A program made the position numbers and the translations under genes. A DNA stretch of 64,000 nt, from contig NZ_LGKG01000156.1 in NCBI RefSeq assembly GCF_001294335.1, forward strand, positions 1 through 64,000, in the 5' to 3' direction. Under the pieces are notes generated by a model that did not search any database, had not been told where the DNA came from, and saw only the letters and a program-made list of their open reading frames with translations. This document shows, in pieces, positions 21,095 to 32,997 of the stretch. Source of the stretch: Streptomyces chattanoogensis. Its GTDB lineage: Bacteria; Actinomycetota; Actinomycetes; Streptomycetales; Streptomycetaceae. How positions within the stretch are numbered: the first letter of the stretch is position 1; each line of letters begins with the position of its first letter.

Positions 21095-24000
21095 GCCTGC
21101 CCCCTTGTCCGCCGACCCCAGTGCGCCTGGACGGCGCCTCGCGCGACCGCCACCGACACCAGCTCCCCCTCTCGGTCGACGCCGTTCAGCCGGTTGTGGT
21201 GCATGTGGAGCAGGCTCGACAGCATCCGCCCGGACGTGGACCACGACCGGGCGTCCGGTCCGAGCAGCGCGCGCCGGTAGTCGGCCACTGCCCGCGACCG
21301 CCTGTCCCACGCGGCCAACATCGCCTCGCCGCCCGGGCGCGCACGCATCCCGGCCCAGTCACCGTAAGGGTCGATGAGTGCGACGGCCTCGGCGCGGCGT
21401 CGTTGGAACTCCTTGTGCCGGCTGTCCTTCGGATACGCCCGAACCAGCCACTCCGGCCCGCTCAGCTCACTGTCGGTGCCGTCCGCCGGCCCCAGGGGGA
21501 CCGACGCCCCCTGCCAGGCCCGGAGCAGGTGAACGTAGCCGGCTGCCGCGACGACCAGAGGCTCGACCTCCAGCACGGCACGCTCACGCAGGGCGAGCGT
21601 TTCGACGACTGCCAGGCTGTCGGCATGGAAGGCACGTTCCGCGGCCGCCAACGCGTCGGGGCCGCCATAGCGCTCGTACTCCGGCGCGTAGGTGTCCAGC
21701 GAGAGCCGTTGGATCAGCCCGTGCGCCCGCAGGTCGGCGGCCCACCGGTGGACGTCCGGCAGCACCGTACCGGCAAGGGCCCCGGGTGTTCCGTGGAAGC
21801 GCAGGCGCACATGGTCGTCTTGGTCGCGGTAGCGGACGAAGAACCAGCGATCCACCGCATCGGGCAGGGCGTGGAGCAGGCGGGGAAGGTGCCGGCCGAG
21901 CAGTTCCTGGTGGCGGTCCGGGGAACAGTGAACCAGGGCGTACAGCCACTCGCCGCCGGGCAGGTGCTCGCCGCGCGACGGACCGGGCAGCAGCAGGGGG
22001 CGGTACGTCTCCTCCCGTCCAGGGGAGGCGGCCGAAGTGGTTTCCGTCGGTGTTGGGGGCGTGGATGCCGCTTCCGCCGGTGCGGACCCAGGCGGCGCTT
22101 CTCTCGTCTCCGCCGAGACCATCCTGGGCCGCTCGGGAGCCGCGGTCCGGGACAGCATGGGGAACACCAACTCATTGCGGTGGGCACCCCCCTCCCCCAG
22201 CAGCCACCCTGACGTGTCGTCAGCGTCCAGCACCTCGTGGAGTACGGCATCCGGGCGGCGCCGCAGCTCGCGACGGAGTAGCCGTAGGTGTGCCGGCTCG
22301 CTGAGGAGCAGTTCGATCCGCTGGTCGGAGTGGGTCAGGCAGATCCGCTCGGGCACCCGCCAGCGCTCCCGCCACGCGTCCACCCGCTCCACCCACCGGT
22401 CGAACGGCGCGTCCTGGTCGCACACCGTCTCCGCCGGCCGCCAGCGCGCCAGGGCAAGCACTGCACGCCCGTACCGCACTCGGGGGGTGTACGGCAGATC
22501 GTCGCCGGAGCCCCAGTCCCAGGGCCGGCACAGCCGGGCCCCGCTGCGCGGGATATCACCGAGCAGACGCGCCACGTTCGGCGCGTGATCGGGGTGAAGC
22601 CGGTGGTAGACGGCCGGCACCACTTCCCTGCCGTCGCTGAGCCGCACGACGAACAGTCGGTCGGAGTCGGCTCGCACGGCGAGGTCCTCGAGGTCCAGGT
22701 CACCGTCGCCCTCGGCGAACGCACCGACCGGGATGCCCGGCCCCAGCAGCCGAGGCGTCCGGGTCACGTTCCCGGCCCGTCTGCGCGGCCGGAACAGCAC
22801 CTGGGCGCGTAGTGCATCTGCTGTCGCGCCACCGGCCCGGCTTTCGGCCGCCATGTCCGCCAGTGCCGTCCGGTCCTCGTCCGAGAACAGGTGGGCGAAC
22901 CGCCCGAAACTGGCTCCCGCCTCGTCGACGGCCGAGTCCACCACCAAGCGGAACTCTCCGGCGCGCAGCGCGTCGGGCGAGGCGGCAACCAGCCTGGTGA
23001 ACAACTCCAGTCCCGCGGGTGGCCTGCCGTGGTCGCGGGCGAGGCGGACCACGAGGGGATGGTCGTCGGTAAGCACCACCTCGACCACGCCGGTCACCGT
23101 CGCCTCCTGAGCGAGGTGGAGCAGGAGCCGATCGCGTTCGGCGTTCCGGGCGGCCTGGCCAGGCGACGTTCGGCAGCTCGGCGGGTGCCGGTAGCCGGCC
23201 GGCGCCCCCAGGCCGATGTCCGGGTCGAGTAGTTCCTTGACCGGGACAGCGCGGTCCACGCCGTATCGCTCCAGGAAGTCGCGGTGGTACCGGACCATCG
23301 GGGCAGTCGACGGGGTGTCATCGGACAGTCGCCACAACAGGTGTGCGGCCCGCTCCGCCTCGGCCCCGACCGCAGGTGGAATGCACACCTCCGCGTCCAG
23401 GGCCAGGTCCACCTGCACCAGGCGGTCCTGCTTACGGAGCCTGCCCATCCGATGGATGAGCGACTCCCACCCCGGCCGCCACGCCGAGTCGCCCGCGCTG
23501 GGCTTGATCCCCTCCGACTGTTCGCCCAATTCCCTTGCTATCGCGCGCAGTTCGGATATTTCTGGGATGCGCGACGGCGCGAGGGCCGCCAGTACATGGC
23601 CAATCGGGTCCGGGTGGTCGGTGGGCGGGTGCAGGTCGGTAAGCAGAACCTCGCTCTCCACCAGCCCCATCAGCATCTGGACGACGGTTTCGCGGTACGC
23701 CTGCGGGAACCGCTCGGCCAGCCGCTCCCCCAGGTCCATGAAGGGCACGGGTCCACGGGCCGACTCCACCGCGGCACGTACAGCCGCCGTGTACCGCACG
23801 CTCACCTCGCGTACCACCCGCTCGGCCGGCCGTTCGTCCATCAGGTCGTCCGGGCCGGTGGGGACCACGAGTCGGTCTCCGCGAACGACACACAGGTTGT
23901 TGGCCTGCACACGCAGACCGCGCACCACCTCGGGGCGGCGTTCCCACTCCCTGACCAGTACGGTGAGCCAACCATGTTCCGGCCGGAGCACACGCCGGTG

Positions 24001-24393
24001 GGTGGTGCCCAGACTCGCCCCCGCCTCCTGCGGCCGGGGCGCGATCCGTGCCACGGCCACCCCTGCCATCAGGCCGAACGGCGTGGCGCGGGTGGCCATG
24101 CGCGACCGGTAGGCGGTCAGCGCCCGGACTGCCCGCCGCAGGTCCGTCACCTGTCGTTCCGTTCCGGCCAGGGCAGCATCCCAACTGTGCGTCAGGGCTG
24201 TGCTGGAGACCGCAATCGCCTCCCGGAACTGCGCGTCGGAGGCCAGGTCGAGCAGGTGACCGGTCAGCCTGGCGGCCTCGTCATCGCCGCCTTCCGGAAT
24301 GTCGACGACGGCCTCACGAGCCCGGTACGCCGGGTGCAGGGGGGCGCGCAGCAGAGCGAATCCCACACACGAGAACAGTGACTTCCCCGACAC
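21091..24393 (-). CDS. lanB: Full-length class I lanthipeptide dehydratase (LanB)
   Basis: This is a 1,100-residue protein starting at GTG 24393 with an AGAGGGAAGG site. Residues 1 to about 790 match the glutamylating dehydratase region (MATRATPFGLMAG near residue 100). Residues from about 810 match the elimination (SpaB_C) domain, with WFFVRYRDQDDHVRLRF and a C-terminal LLHMHHNRLNG. Full-length LanB enzymes use glutamyl-tRNA to activate Ser/Thr of LanA and then eliminate glutamate. A Pro/Ala/Glu-rich linker lies between the two domains. The gene sits 90 nt after lanA1 and is coupled to lanC. Confidence 0.96.
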   Translation of the reverse strand: MSGKSLFSCVGFALLRAPLHPAYRAREAVVDIPEGGDDEAARLTGHLLDLASDAQFREAIAVSSTALTHSWDAALAGTERQVTDLRRAVRALTAYRSRMATRATPFGLMAGVAVARIAPRPQEAGASLGTTHRRVLRPEHGWLTVLVREWERRPEVVRGLRVQANNLCVVRGDRLVVPTGPDDLMDERPAERVVREVSVRYTAAVRAAVESARGPVPFMDLGERLAERFPQAYRETVVQMLMGLVESEVLLTDLHPPTDHPDPIGHVLAALAPSRIPEISELRAIARELGEQSEGIKPSAGDSAWRPGWESLIHRMGRLRKQDRLVQVDLALDAEVCIPPAVGAEAERAAHLLWRLSDDTPSTAPMVRYHRDFLERYGVDRAVPVKELLDPDIGLGAPAGYRHPPSCRTSPGQAARNAERDRLLLHLAQEATVTGVVEVVLTDDHPLVVRLARDHGRPPAGLELFTRLVAASPDALRAGEFRLVVDSAVDEAGASFGRFAHLFSDEDRTALADMAAESRAGGATADALRAQVLFRPRRRAGNVTRTPRLLGPGIPVGAFAEGDGDLDLEDLAVRADSDRLFVVRLSDGREVVPAVYHRLHPDHAPNVARLLGDIPRSGARLCRPWDWGSGDDLPYTPRVRYGRAVLALARWRPAETVCDQDAPFDRWVERVDAWRERWRVPERICLTHSDQRIELLLSEPAHLRLLRRELRRRPDAVLHEVLDADDTSGWLLGEGGAHRNELVFPMLSRTAAPERPRMVSAETREAPPGSAPAEAASTPPTPTETTSAASPGREETYRPLLLPGPSRGEHLPGGEWLYALVHCSPDRHQELLGRHLPRLLHALPDAVDRWFFVRYRDQDDHVRLRFHGTPGALAGTVLPDVHRWAADLRAHGLIQRLSLDTYAPEYERYGGPDALAAAERAFHADSLAVVETLALRERAVLEVEPLVVAAAGYVHLLRAWQGASVPLGPADGTDSELSGPEWLVRAYPKDSRHKEFQRRRAEAVALIDPYGDWAGMRARPGGEAMLAAWDRRSRAVADYRRALLGPDARSWSTSGRMLSSLLHMHHNRLNGVDREGELVSVAVARGAVQAHWGRRTRGQA

Positions 24394-24483
24394 GGCCTTC
24401 CCTCTGTACTCCGGTTCAGCCCCACCGCCGACGCGTGAGTGGGCGCCACTCCGGGACCGGGAATGGCGCCCACCGGTGCTGCT

Positions 24484-24627
24484 TCAGCAGCCGATCGACA
24501 GGGTTTCGCATCGGACACCGATGGTGAACGCCGCTTCCTGATCGACCGGCGCAGCGGCGTCGCCCACCTCGCGGACGTCCAGGTCAAAGACGTCCTCATG
24601 CTCCTTGAGAGCCAGTTCCACGTTCAT
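24484..24627 (-). CDS. lanA1: Class I lanthipeptide precursor, LanA1
   Basis: This is a 47-residue peptide. ATG 24627 is preceded by GGAGAAGGGCGG. The leader contains FDLDV at residues 14-18, matching the F(N/D)LD box recognised by class I enzymes. The C-terminal part ends FTIGVRCETLSIGC, with Thr35, Cys40, Thr42, Ser44 and Cys47, enough for two rings (for example Thr35-Cys40 and Thr42 or Ser44 to Cys47). The cleavage site is not certain; the Ala/Pro stretch at 24-33 is a likely boundary. It is the first gene of lanA1-lanB-lanC. I do not recognise the core as a named lanthipeptide. Confidence 0.9.
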   Translation of the reverse strand: MNVELALKEHEDVFDLDVREVGDAAAPVDQEAAFTIGVRCETLSIGC

Positions 24628-24786
24628 TACTACCGCCCTTCTCCGCCCATGCGGAAAACATGCGAGCACATGGTCTTTGGTCGCTGATCCCGCACTGGGC
24701 ATCGGCAACGCCCTGTCAGAATGCCGGAGGTTGGCGATGCGGTCGTGAGCGCTGAGTCCACAACTAGGTTGGCAATGCGTTCACTC
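24628..24786 (-). promoter_or_regulatory. Leader of lanA1 (cassette copy 1)
   Basis: This is the interval between the araC stop and the lanA1 start. A block at 24721-24786 and a start-proximal block at 24628-24669 are nearly identical to sequences upstream of lanA2. The first block also recurs at 19105-19172. It includes CATTGCCAAC, a 3-nt spacer and GTTGTGG, an imperfect inverted repeat. It presumably carries the lanA promoter and operator; no exact -10/-35 is claimed. Confidence 0.7.
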
Positions 24787-25752
24787 GCGACTGCGGAGGG
24801 TCTGGTGCCGGTGGTCGGTGGGGGTGGTGCCGTAGGCGGTGCGGTAGGCGCGGCTGAAGTCGGTGGCGCGAAGGAAGCCCCAGCGGGCGGCGATGGCATG
24901 GACGGGGGTGGCGTGAAGCGCCGGGTCGGTGAGGTCGCGGCGGGCGGCCTCCAGACGCAGGCGGCGGATCCAGGCGGCCACCGTGGCGTCCTCGTCCTCG
25001 AAGAGGCGGTGCAGATAACTGGTGGAGATGTGATGTGCGGCGGCGATCGAGGCCGGGGTGAGCTGCGGGTCGTGCAGGTGCTCCTGGACGAACCCCTTGA
25101 TGCGCAGGGTGAGGGTGCGTTGGTGGGTCTCTGGAGGGAGACAGTCACCGGCTTCTAGTAGGTGGGCGAAGAGAGCGGCGACCAGATCGGTGAGTACCGC
25201 ACCCAGCCGGGGTCCGTCACTGGGCTGATAGGGAGCGGTGTCTGCGGTCAGCCGGGTGACGAACTGTGCCAGCAGGGCACCCACCCCTTCTTGGGTCGAC
25301 GCCGGCGTCCCGATCGCCCGGTCGGCCATGTCGCGCGGCAGCGGCAGCAGAGCCTTGGGAACCTCCATCCCCACCACCGCCGGATCCCCGGTACTGTGAA
25401 CGTCGTTCGGCAGCGAGGAGGAGCTGATGAGCAGGTCGTGCGGCTTGTACTCGGTTTCCCGATGCCTCCACACGCCTCCCCCGGTCCCGCTGACGACGAG
25501 CGACAGATGGTACGTCTCGGGGTCGGACTGCCGGATCAGCTTCGGCGTACGCCGAAAGACCAGCGGCTGAAAGGTGCCGGACCAGACGGTGACGGCACCG
25601 AGGTCCAGCACCCGCTGTGAAGCCCAGAAATCATCGGCGTATTCGCTGCGCAGCTCCATGGGGGCATGGGTCCGGCCGAACAGCTCCACCCAGTAGTCGA
25701 AGCGGTCCGCCGCGGCCACATCCTCACTCCGAAACACCATCTCGCCCAACAA
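24781..25752 (-). CDS. AraC-family transcriptional regulator
   Basis: The protein has 323 residues. The N-terminal half resembles the AraC-binding-like domain (FDYWVELFG, HLSLVVSG). The C-terminal 100 residues form the double helix-turn-helix DNA-binding domain (STSYLHRLFEDEDATVAAWI, ARRDLTDPALH, ATDFSRAYRTAYG). A TTG at 25752 lies 6 nt after GGGGAAAG; an ATG at 25740 is the alternative start. It lies directly upstream of lanA1 on the same strand and is the probable pathway regulator. Decayed copies of its 3' end precede the two other leader elements, so regulator and precursor seem to have been duplicated as a unit. Confidence 0.93.
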   Translation of the reverse strand: MLGEMVFRSEDVAAADRFDYWVELFGRTHAPMELRSEYADDFWASQRVLDLGAVTVWSGTFQPLVFRRTPKLIRQSDPETYHLSLVVSGTGGGVWRHRETEYKPHDLLISSSSLPNDVHSTGDPAVVGMEVPKALLPLPRDMADRAIGTPASTQEGVGALLAQFVTRLTADTAPYQPSDGPRLGAVLTDLVAALFAHLLEAGDCLPPETHQRTLTLRIKGFVQEHLHDPQLTPASIAAAHHISTSYLHRLFEDEDATVAAWIRRLRLEAARRDLTDPALHATPVHAIAARWGFLRATDFSRAYRTAYGTTPTDHRHQTLRSRE

Positions 25753-26107
25753 CTGTCTTTCCCCGTCTCTGAAACCGCTGGTTCACATGACTCCTCAAAA
25801 GGTCACACGGTTCACTGGACACCCAGGTTCCAAGTTCTGCGACGCCGGGGCACAGCATGATGTCGCCGCAGACCATGGCGGCATGTGACGCATGCCCCAG
25901 ACGCCGGCGAACTCGACCGTGTCTGACGGCAGATGGGGCCCGAGGACACAGACGCGGTCAGTCACACGACCACCGGATGCTGCCTCAGAGCTCCTCACGC
26001 AATTCGGACAGCCGTGTCCTCCGGCCGGCTGCAGCGGGTGTGGGACCAGGTTCCCGCATCGCCTGTCAGCGACCCTCCACGGCCTCACCGAACATGCCCT
26101 CCACCAC

Positions 26108-26335
26108 GGCGAGTGAACGCATTGCCAACATAGTTGTGGACTCATCGCTCACGACCTCATTGCCACACTCCGGCATCCTGAAGAGGCGTTGGCCGATGCC
26201 CGTCGGAGAGTGCGGGACCAGCGACCGAAGACAAGGGCACCCGACGCCACAACGACCATCACCGCAGAGCCGCCATCCACGACCAACGGCAATGTGCTCG
26301 CATGTTTTCCGCGTGGGCGGAGAAGGGCGGTAGTA
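26108..26335 (+). promoter_or_regulatory. Leader of lanA2 (inverted cassette copy 2)
   Basis: It contains the same conserved blocks as the lanA1 leader: 26108-26178 and 26292-26335. The middle is about 70 nt longer than in copy 1. It begins at LHHGE-stop, a decayed counterpart of the end of the araC gene. The preceding 25753-26107 interval holds no gene I can support. Confidence 0.7.
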
Positions 26336-26476
26336 ATGAAAGTGGAACTGGCTCTCAAAGAGCACGAGGGCATCTTCGACCTGGACGTCCACCAGGTGGC
26401 CGCCGCCGCGCCGGTCGCTCAGGAAGCGGCGTGCACCCTCGGTGTCCGATGCGAAACCCGTTCGATCAGCCGCTGA
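26336..26476 (+). CDS. lanA2: Class I lanthipeptide precursor paralogue, LanA2
   Basis: This is a 46-residue peptide starting at ATG 26336 after the same GGAGAAGGGCGG site as lanA1. The leader is nearly identical (VELALKEHE, IFDLDV). The C-terminal part reads ACTLGVRCETRSISR: a new cysteine at position 33, Cys39 kept, and the terminal GC of LanA1 replaced by SR. At most one ring in the LanA1 style could form. The gene lies in an inverted copy of the cassette, followed by a lanB remnant. It may still be a LanB/LanC substrate or may be decaying. Confidence 0.8.
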   Translation: MKVELALKEHEGIFDLDVHQVAAAAPVAQEAACTLGVRCETRSISR

Positions 26477-26482
26477 ACCGGC

Positions 26483-26644
26483 ACCGTTGGGTGCCCCGTG
26501 CACCGCGCCCGTGAGGCCACCGTCGATGTTCCCCAAGGCGCCTGCGACAAGGCCGCCACATTGACCGGCCACCTGCTCGACCTGGCGGATCCTCCTGGTG
26601 GAGACACTGCCGCTGTGAGCACTTCCTCGACGCCCCTCCAGTGA
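26483..26644 (+). pseudogene. N-terminal remnant of a second lanB
   Basis: Directly after lanA2 the plus strand encodes VHRAREATVDVPQG followed by TLTGHLLDLA and a stop at 26642. This aligns with residues around 18-60 of the intact LanB (YRAREAVVDIPEG, RLTGHLLDLA). The rest of the gene is missing and papA starts 28 nt later. This fixes the order araC end, lanA, lanB for the duplicated cassette. Confidence 0.88.
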
Positions 26645-29751
<3,107 letters not shown>

Positions 29752-29799
29752 CGGCTCCAGAGTCCTGATGACCTGCGACGAACGAAAGTGGTGTGCTCC

Positions 29800-30117
29800 A
29801 TGACCGACGTAACGAATGAGCAGAACGGCGAACAGCGGCTGGCGCGGCTGCGGGCCGAACTCGACGGTATCGACCAAGAACTCCTCGAAGCACTGCGGCG
29901 ACGGATCGACTGCTGCGTCCGCATCGCGCGGCACAAATCGGCGTTTGACGTCCCGATGATGCAGCCGGGCCGGATAGAGCTGGTCAAAGGCCGGGCGGCA
30001 CAGTATGGGGAGACGCACGGCATCGACACCGGATTCCTGGAGAACCTGTACGACCTGATCATCGGCGAGACCTGCCGGGTCGAGGACCTGGTCATGGGGA
30101 ATGGCGCGACGCGATGA
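29800..30117 (+). CDS. papB: 4-amino-4-deoxychorismate mutase (chorismate mutase family)
   Basis: This is a 105-residue single-domain protein of the AroQ helical fold: LRAELDGIDQELLEALRRRI, then CVRIARHKSAF and the C-terminal FLENLYDLIIGETCR. ATG 29800 was chosen; GTG 29788 is an alternative. It rearranges 4-amino-4-deoxychorismate to 4-amino-4-deoxyprephenate, the step between papA and papC. It follows papC by 48 nt and closes the pap operon. Confidence 0.9.
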   Translation: MTDVTNEQNGEQRLARLRAELDGIDQELLEALRRRIDCCVRIARHKSAFDVPMMQPGRIELVKGRAAQYGETHGIDTGFLENLYDLIIGETCRVEDLVMGNGATR

Positions 30118-30839
30118 AGACCTCACCGACGGGTGCGTCACCCGTCACCGCCGTCAGCCGTGCTCCTCCTTCGAGGGAAGTACGGCAGAGCCTCCGTTGC
30201 TCCGGCCGGAGCAAGGGATCCGGCCGGGCTTCCTATGCCATCACCCGCGACACGCCGGCCCGGATCGTCCTGCTCACAACAGCTACCGGCTCAGGCCACC
30301 TGGCAGCGCCGATACCACTTTCTTCGCAACTTCGCAGGGCCGAAGTTCTGCATGATCGACTGTCAAGACTGGGGAATGGCTCCGCAGGGGCTGGACACAG
30401 CGACATGGGAAATGCCCCCGCCGTTCCTTCGTGGGCTGAGCGCGTCCGGCACGAGTATCGGCCGTGATCTTGAAAGCTGGTCCGGCGGGCTGATGGCGCC
30501 GGTCCTTCGGCACGGGTTCTCGCCGAGCTTCATCCCGTCTGACGGAGCCCGCCCCGGCCATTGTCTCCCGGCGTCAGTGCCGTCCCGTGGACTCGTGCTC
30601 ACCGTCGGCCATCGTGGGCGCCCCCGCAGTCGACTGGGGAGTGGAGTTGCGGCGCTCTGCGGTCTCCCTTCAGACACGGGCAGACGTCGTTGCCACCCGG
30701 GCCGGACGGATGTGTTCCGCAGTACGCCTTGGGAGCTATGCGCCGTTCCACAGGGCTAGGGCCGACAGCGTCCGCAGCCGGCCTCACCCCTCTCGCAGGG
30801 GTGTCTGGCATGCCCTGTGCCCTCTCGGACGGCCCGCCC

Positions 30840-30975
30840 GTGACACAGCCGTTCACACATCTTCACGTTCACACGCAGTACTCGCTACTCGATGGTGCGG
30901 CCCGGCTCAAGAGGCACCGAAGGCAGCCGGCGAGTACCAAGACATCTTCGGCTAGGAGAACTTCTTCCGCCCGCG
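30840..30975 (+). pseudogene. dnaE (DNA polymerase III alpha) remnant
   Basis: GTG 30840 begins FTHLHVHTQYSLLDGAARLK, the conserved N-terminus of actinomycete DnaE (PHP domain). It then joins, one frame over, to APKAAGEYQDIFG-stop-ENFF, which resembles a DnaE segment expected some 170 residues further on. The rest is lost. The surrounding 30118-31229 interval has no other assignable gene. Confidence 0.75.
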
Positions 30976-31229
30976 GCCCCCGCCGCGGTGACGCGCGGGT
31001 TGTGCACCTGCTGGCCGCGATGACCGGCGACGGACGCACCGTCAGTCAGCTGCCGTGCCCAAGGCGTCCGGCCCGTCAAACCGTCCCACGCTGTGGCGGT
31101 CTCGCGAAGATCCTCACACGTCCGGTGATCCGGCCGCTCTGACGTGGGCGTAGGCGGCCGGGCGTCGGTGCCGGAAGCCGCATGGAGCCGGCCCCCGGCA
31201 CGGACGCTCCGGCCGCCGTCACCGTGCGC

Positions 31230-32093
31230 TCAGCGGAAGTCGGCGACGTGGTCACGGGCCCACTGGGCGAAGGTCCGCGGCACGGCGCCGGTGGCTTCCC
31301 GCACGGTGGGCTGCGGGCCCAGCGCGGAGGTGTCGAACGCGGCCGTCGCGTGCGGGTCGGCGGGGTTTCCCGCGTGATCCACGAAACCGAGCAGGAAGTC
31401 CGCGGCCACCGCGGCGAACCCTCCCTGGCGCACATACCGCTCCCGGGCCTCCTCCGGAGTGACCCGCTCGCAGTGGATCTCCTCCCCGAGGGCCTCGGCG
31501 ATGGCCCGCACCTGGTCGCGCAGGCTGACCGGCGGCCCGTTGACCGTGTAGGCCGCGCCGTGGTGGCCGTCCCCGAGCAGCGCGAGGACGGCCACATCGG
31601 CGATGTCCCGCTCGTGCACGGGGAACCAGACCACGTCGAGGTTCGGGTGGCGCACCACCCGTTCCTCGCGGATGGACGGCCCCCAGAGGGCCACCTTGTT
31701 CGTCGCGAGCTCGCCCGCGCGCACATGGGTCCACTCCATGCCGGACGCCTCGACGGCCTGTTCCACCGGCAGGTGGTGGAGGGTGTCGAACCCGGCGGTC
31801 ACGGCGCCCGAGGACAGTGTGACGACACGCTGCACCCCGGCCCGCTCGGCGGCGCCGACCACCTCGCGGACGGCCTGGGGGATGGGAAACAGATACATCC
31901 GTTCAACGCCGTCCAACGCCTTCCGGAGCGTGCCGGGTTCGGAGAGGTCGCCGGCGACGACCTCCGCCCCGGCGGGCAGGCCGGTCGTGGCCGGATTCCG
32001 GGTCAGGGCCCGGACCTCCACACCCGCGTCGAGGAGTTCTTCGGTCACGAGACGGCCGACGTTACCGGTCGCACCGGTCACCAGAATCTTCAC
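31230..32093 (-). CDS. NmrA-like NAD(P)-binding oxidoreductase
   Basis: This 287-residue protein starts at GTG 32093 (GAAGGAACG upstream) with the Rossmann motif VTGATGNVGRLV and a typical ALTRNP turn, as in NmrA/atypical SDR proteins. A serine-rich segment VVTLSSGAV occupies the usual active-site strand, but no YxxxK is evident. NmrA-type proteins act as NAD(P)H-dependent reductases or redox sensors; the substrate cannot be told. It is transcribed away from the SnoaL-like gene. Confidence 0.9.
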   Translation of the reverse strand: MKILVTGATGNVGRLVTEELLDAGVEVRALTRNPATTGLPAGAEVVAGDLSEPGTLRKALDGVERMYLFPIPQAVREVVGAAERAGVQRVVTLSSGAVTAGFDTLHHLPVEQAVEASGMEWTHVRAGELATNKVALWGPSIREERVVRHPNLDVVWFPVHERDIADVAVLALLGDGHHGAAYTVNGPPVSLRDQVRAIAEALGEEIHCERVTPEEARERYVRQGGFAAVAADFLLGFVDHAGNPADPHATAAFDTSALGPQPTVREATGAVPRTFAQWARDHVADFR

Positions 32094-32564
32094 TGACGTT
32101 CCTTCGTTCCTTGTTCACCAGGTTCCCCGGACCGGGAACCGTCCGACAGTCGTATGCCGTAAGGATTCTCCTCACGGTACGACTCTGACATCGCGGCCCG
32201 CCTGAGCGGATCCGGCGCAGTGTGACGGTGCGCAGTGTGACGGTGCGCACGGCACAGTTCTCGCCATCAACGCCGGCGTCCGACGGCGGACGTTCGGGGC
32301 GAAAACCCGTGATCGTCCTGGCGGGGCCGGACCGCGAAGCGCCTTCCCGAGCGTGCGGGCGGCGGGCGTTGGACCCGTTCCGCACACGGTCCGGCGCCCG
32401 TGGGCGCCCGCGCCACCATCGGCAATCCGCCGGTCGTGGCCGACAGTTGACGTTTGCCCTCGAGAGCCACTTGCACGTGCACGCACCTGTCGTCTTAGCG
32501 TGATCGGGAGGAGGAACGGAACGGACCCGTCCGAGGAGCACAATCCCCATCGAAGGAGCGCAAC
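32094..32564. other. Divergent intergenic region, no gene seen
   Basis: These 471 bp separate the NmrA-like gene (minus) from the SnoaL-like gene (plus). The stretch has two adjacent copies of GTGACGGTGCGCA near 32221-32247 and a GCACGTGC palindrome near 32473, which could be regulator sites. No coding signal is convincing. Confidence 0.5.
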
Positions 32565-32984
32565 ATGACCGTCCAGCCAGGCACTTCGACCTTCCAGTCC
32601 GACGACGCACGCCGCATCACGGCGCTCTTCCAGGAGCTGGAGTCGGCCTTCACCGAGCAGAACGCCGTGCGGTTCGACCGGCGCTTCACCGAGGACGTCG
32701 TGTTCACGGCGGTGGACGGCACACGGTTCGTGGGCTGGGAGGCGCTGCACGCGTATCACCGGGAGCGTTTCGGCGGGCACGCGGACGGCATCGAGACCTG
32801 GTACGAGATCGAGTCCATCACCTTTCCCAGCCCCGACGTCGCGGTGGTCTTCTTCCGACAGCCCGTCGCCATGGCGCAGCACCGGCGGGAGAACGTGGGC
32901 ACCTGGGTGCTGGTCAGAAGGGACGGGAAGTGGTACGTGTCGGCCGGCCAGAACACGGGTGTCGTCGGCGCCTCCGCCTCCTGA
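32565..32984 (+). CDS. SnoaL/NTF2-like small protein
   Basis: This 139-residue protein has the NTF2-like pattern of polyketide-cyclase-like and DUF4440 proteins: an N-terminal helix (ITALFQELESAFTEQNAVRF), FTEDVVFTAVDG and a C-terminal strand WVLVRRDGKWYVSAGQNTG. ATG 32565 has a clear GAAGGAG site. Such proteins range from cyclases and isomerases to detoxifying proteins, so function is open. It converges on the MFS gene 13 bp away. Confidence 0.85.
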   Translation: MTVQPGTSTFQSDDARRITALFQELESAFTEQNAVRFDRRFTEDVVFTAVDGTRFVGWEALHAYHRERFGGHADGIETWYEIESITFPSPDVAVVFFRQPVAMAQHRRENVGTWVLVRRDGKWYVSAGQNTGVVGASAS

Positions 32985-32997
32985 GGCCGGTGCGCGC

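Noticed and set aside
21092..21310. N-terminal extension of LanC
   Set aside because: It lies inside lanB; GTG 21094 in the GTGA overlap with a ribosome site is the better start.
24630..24790. Possible peptide (ASERIANLVVDS...) encoded in the conserved lanA leader
   Set aside because: The same frame is open in three copies, but differences are not synonymous-biased and no start codon fits; treated as regulatory DNA.
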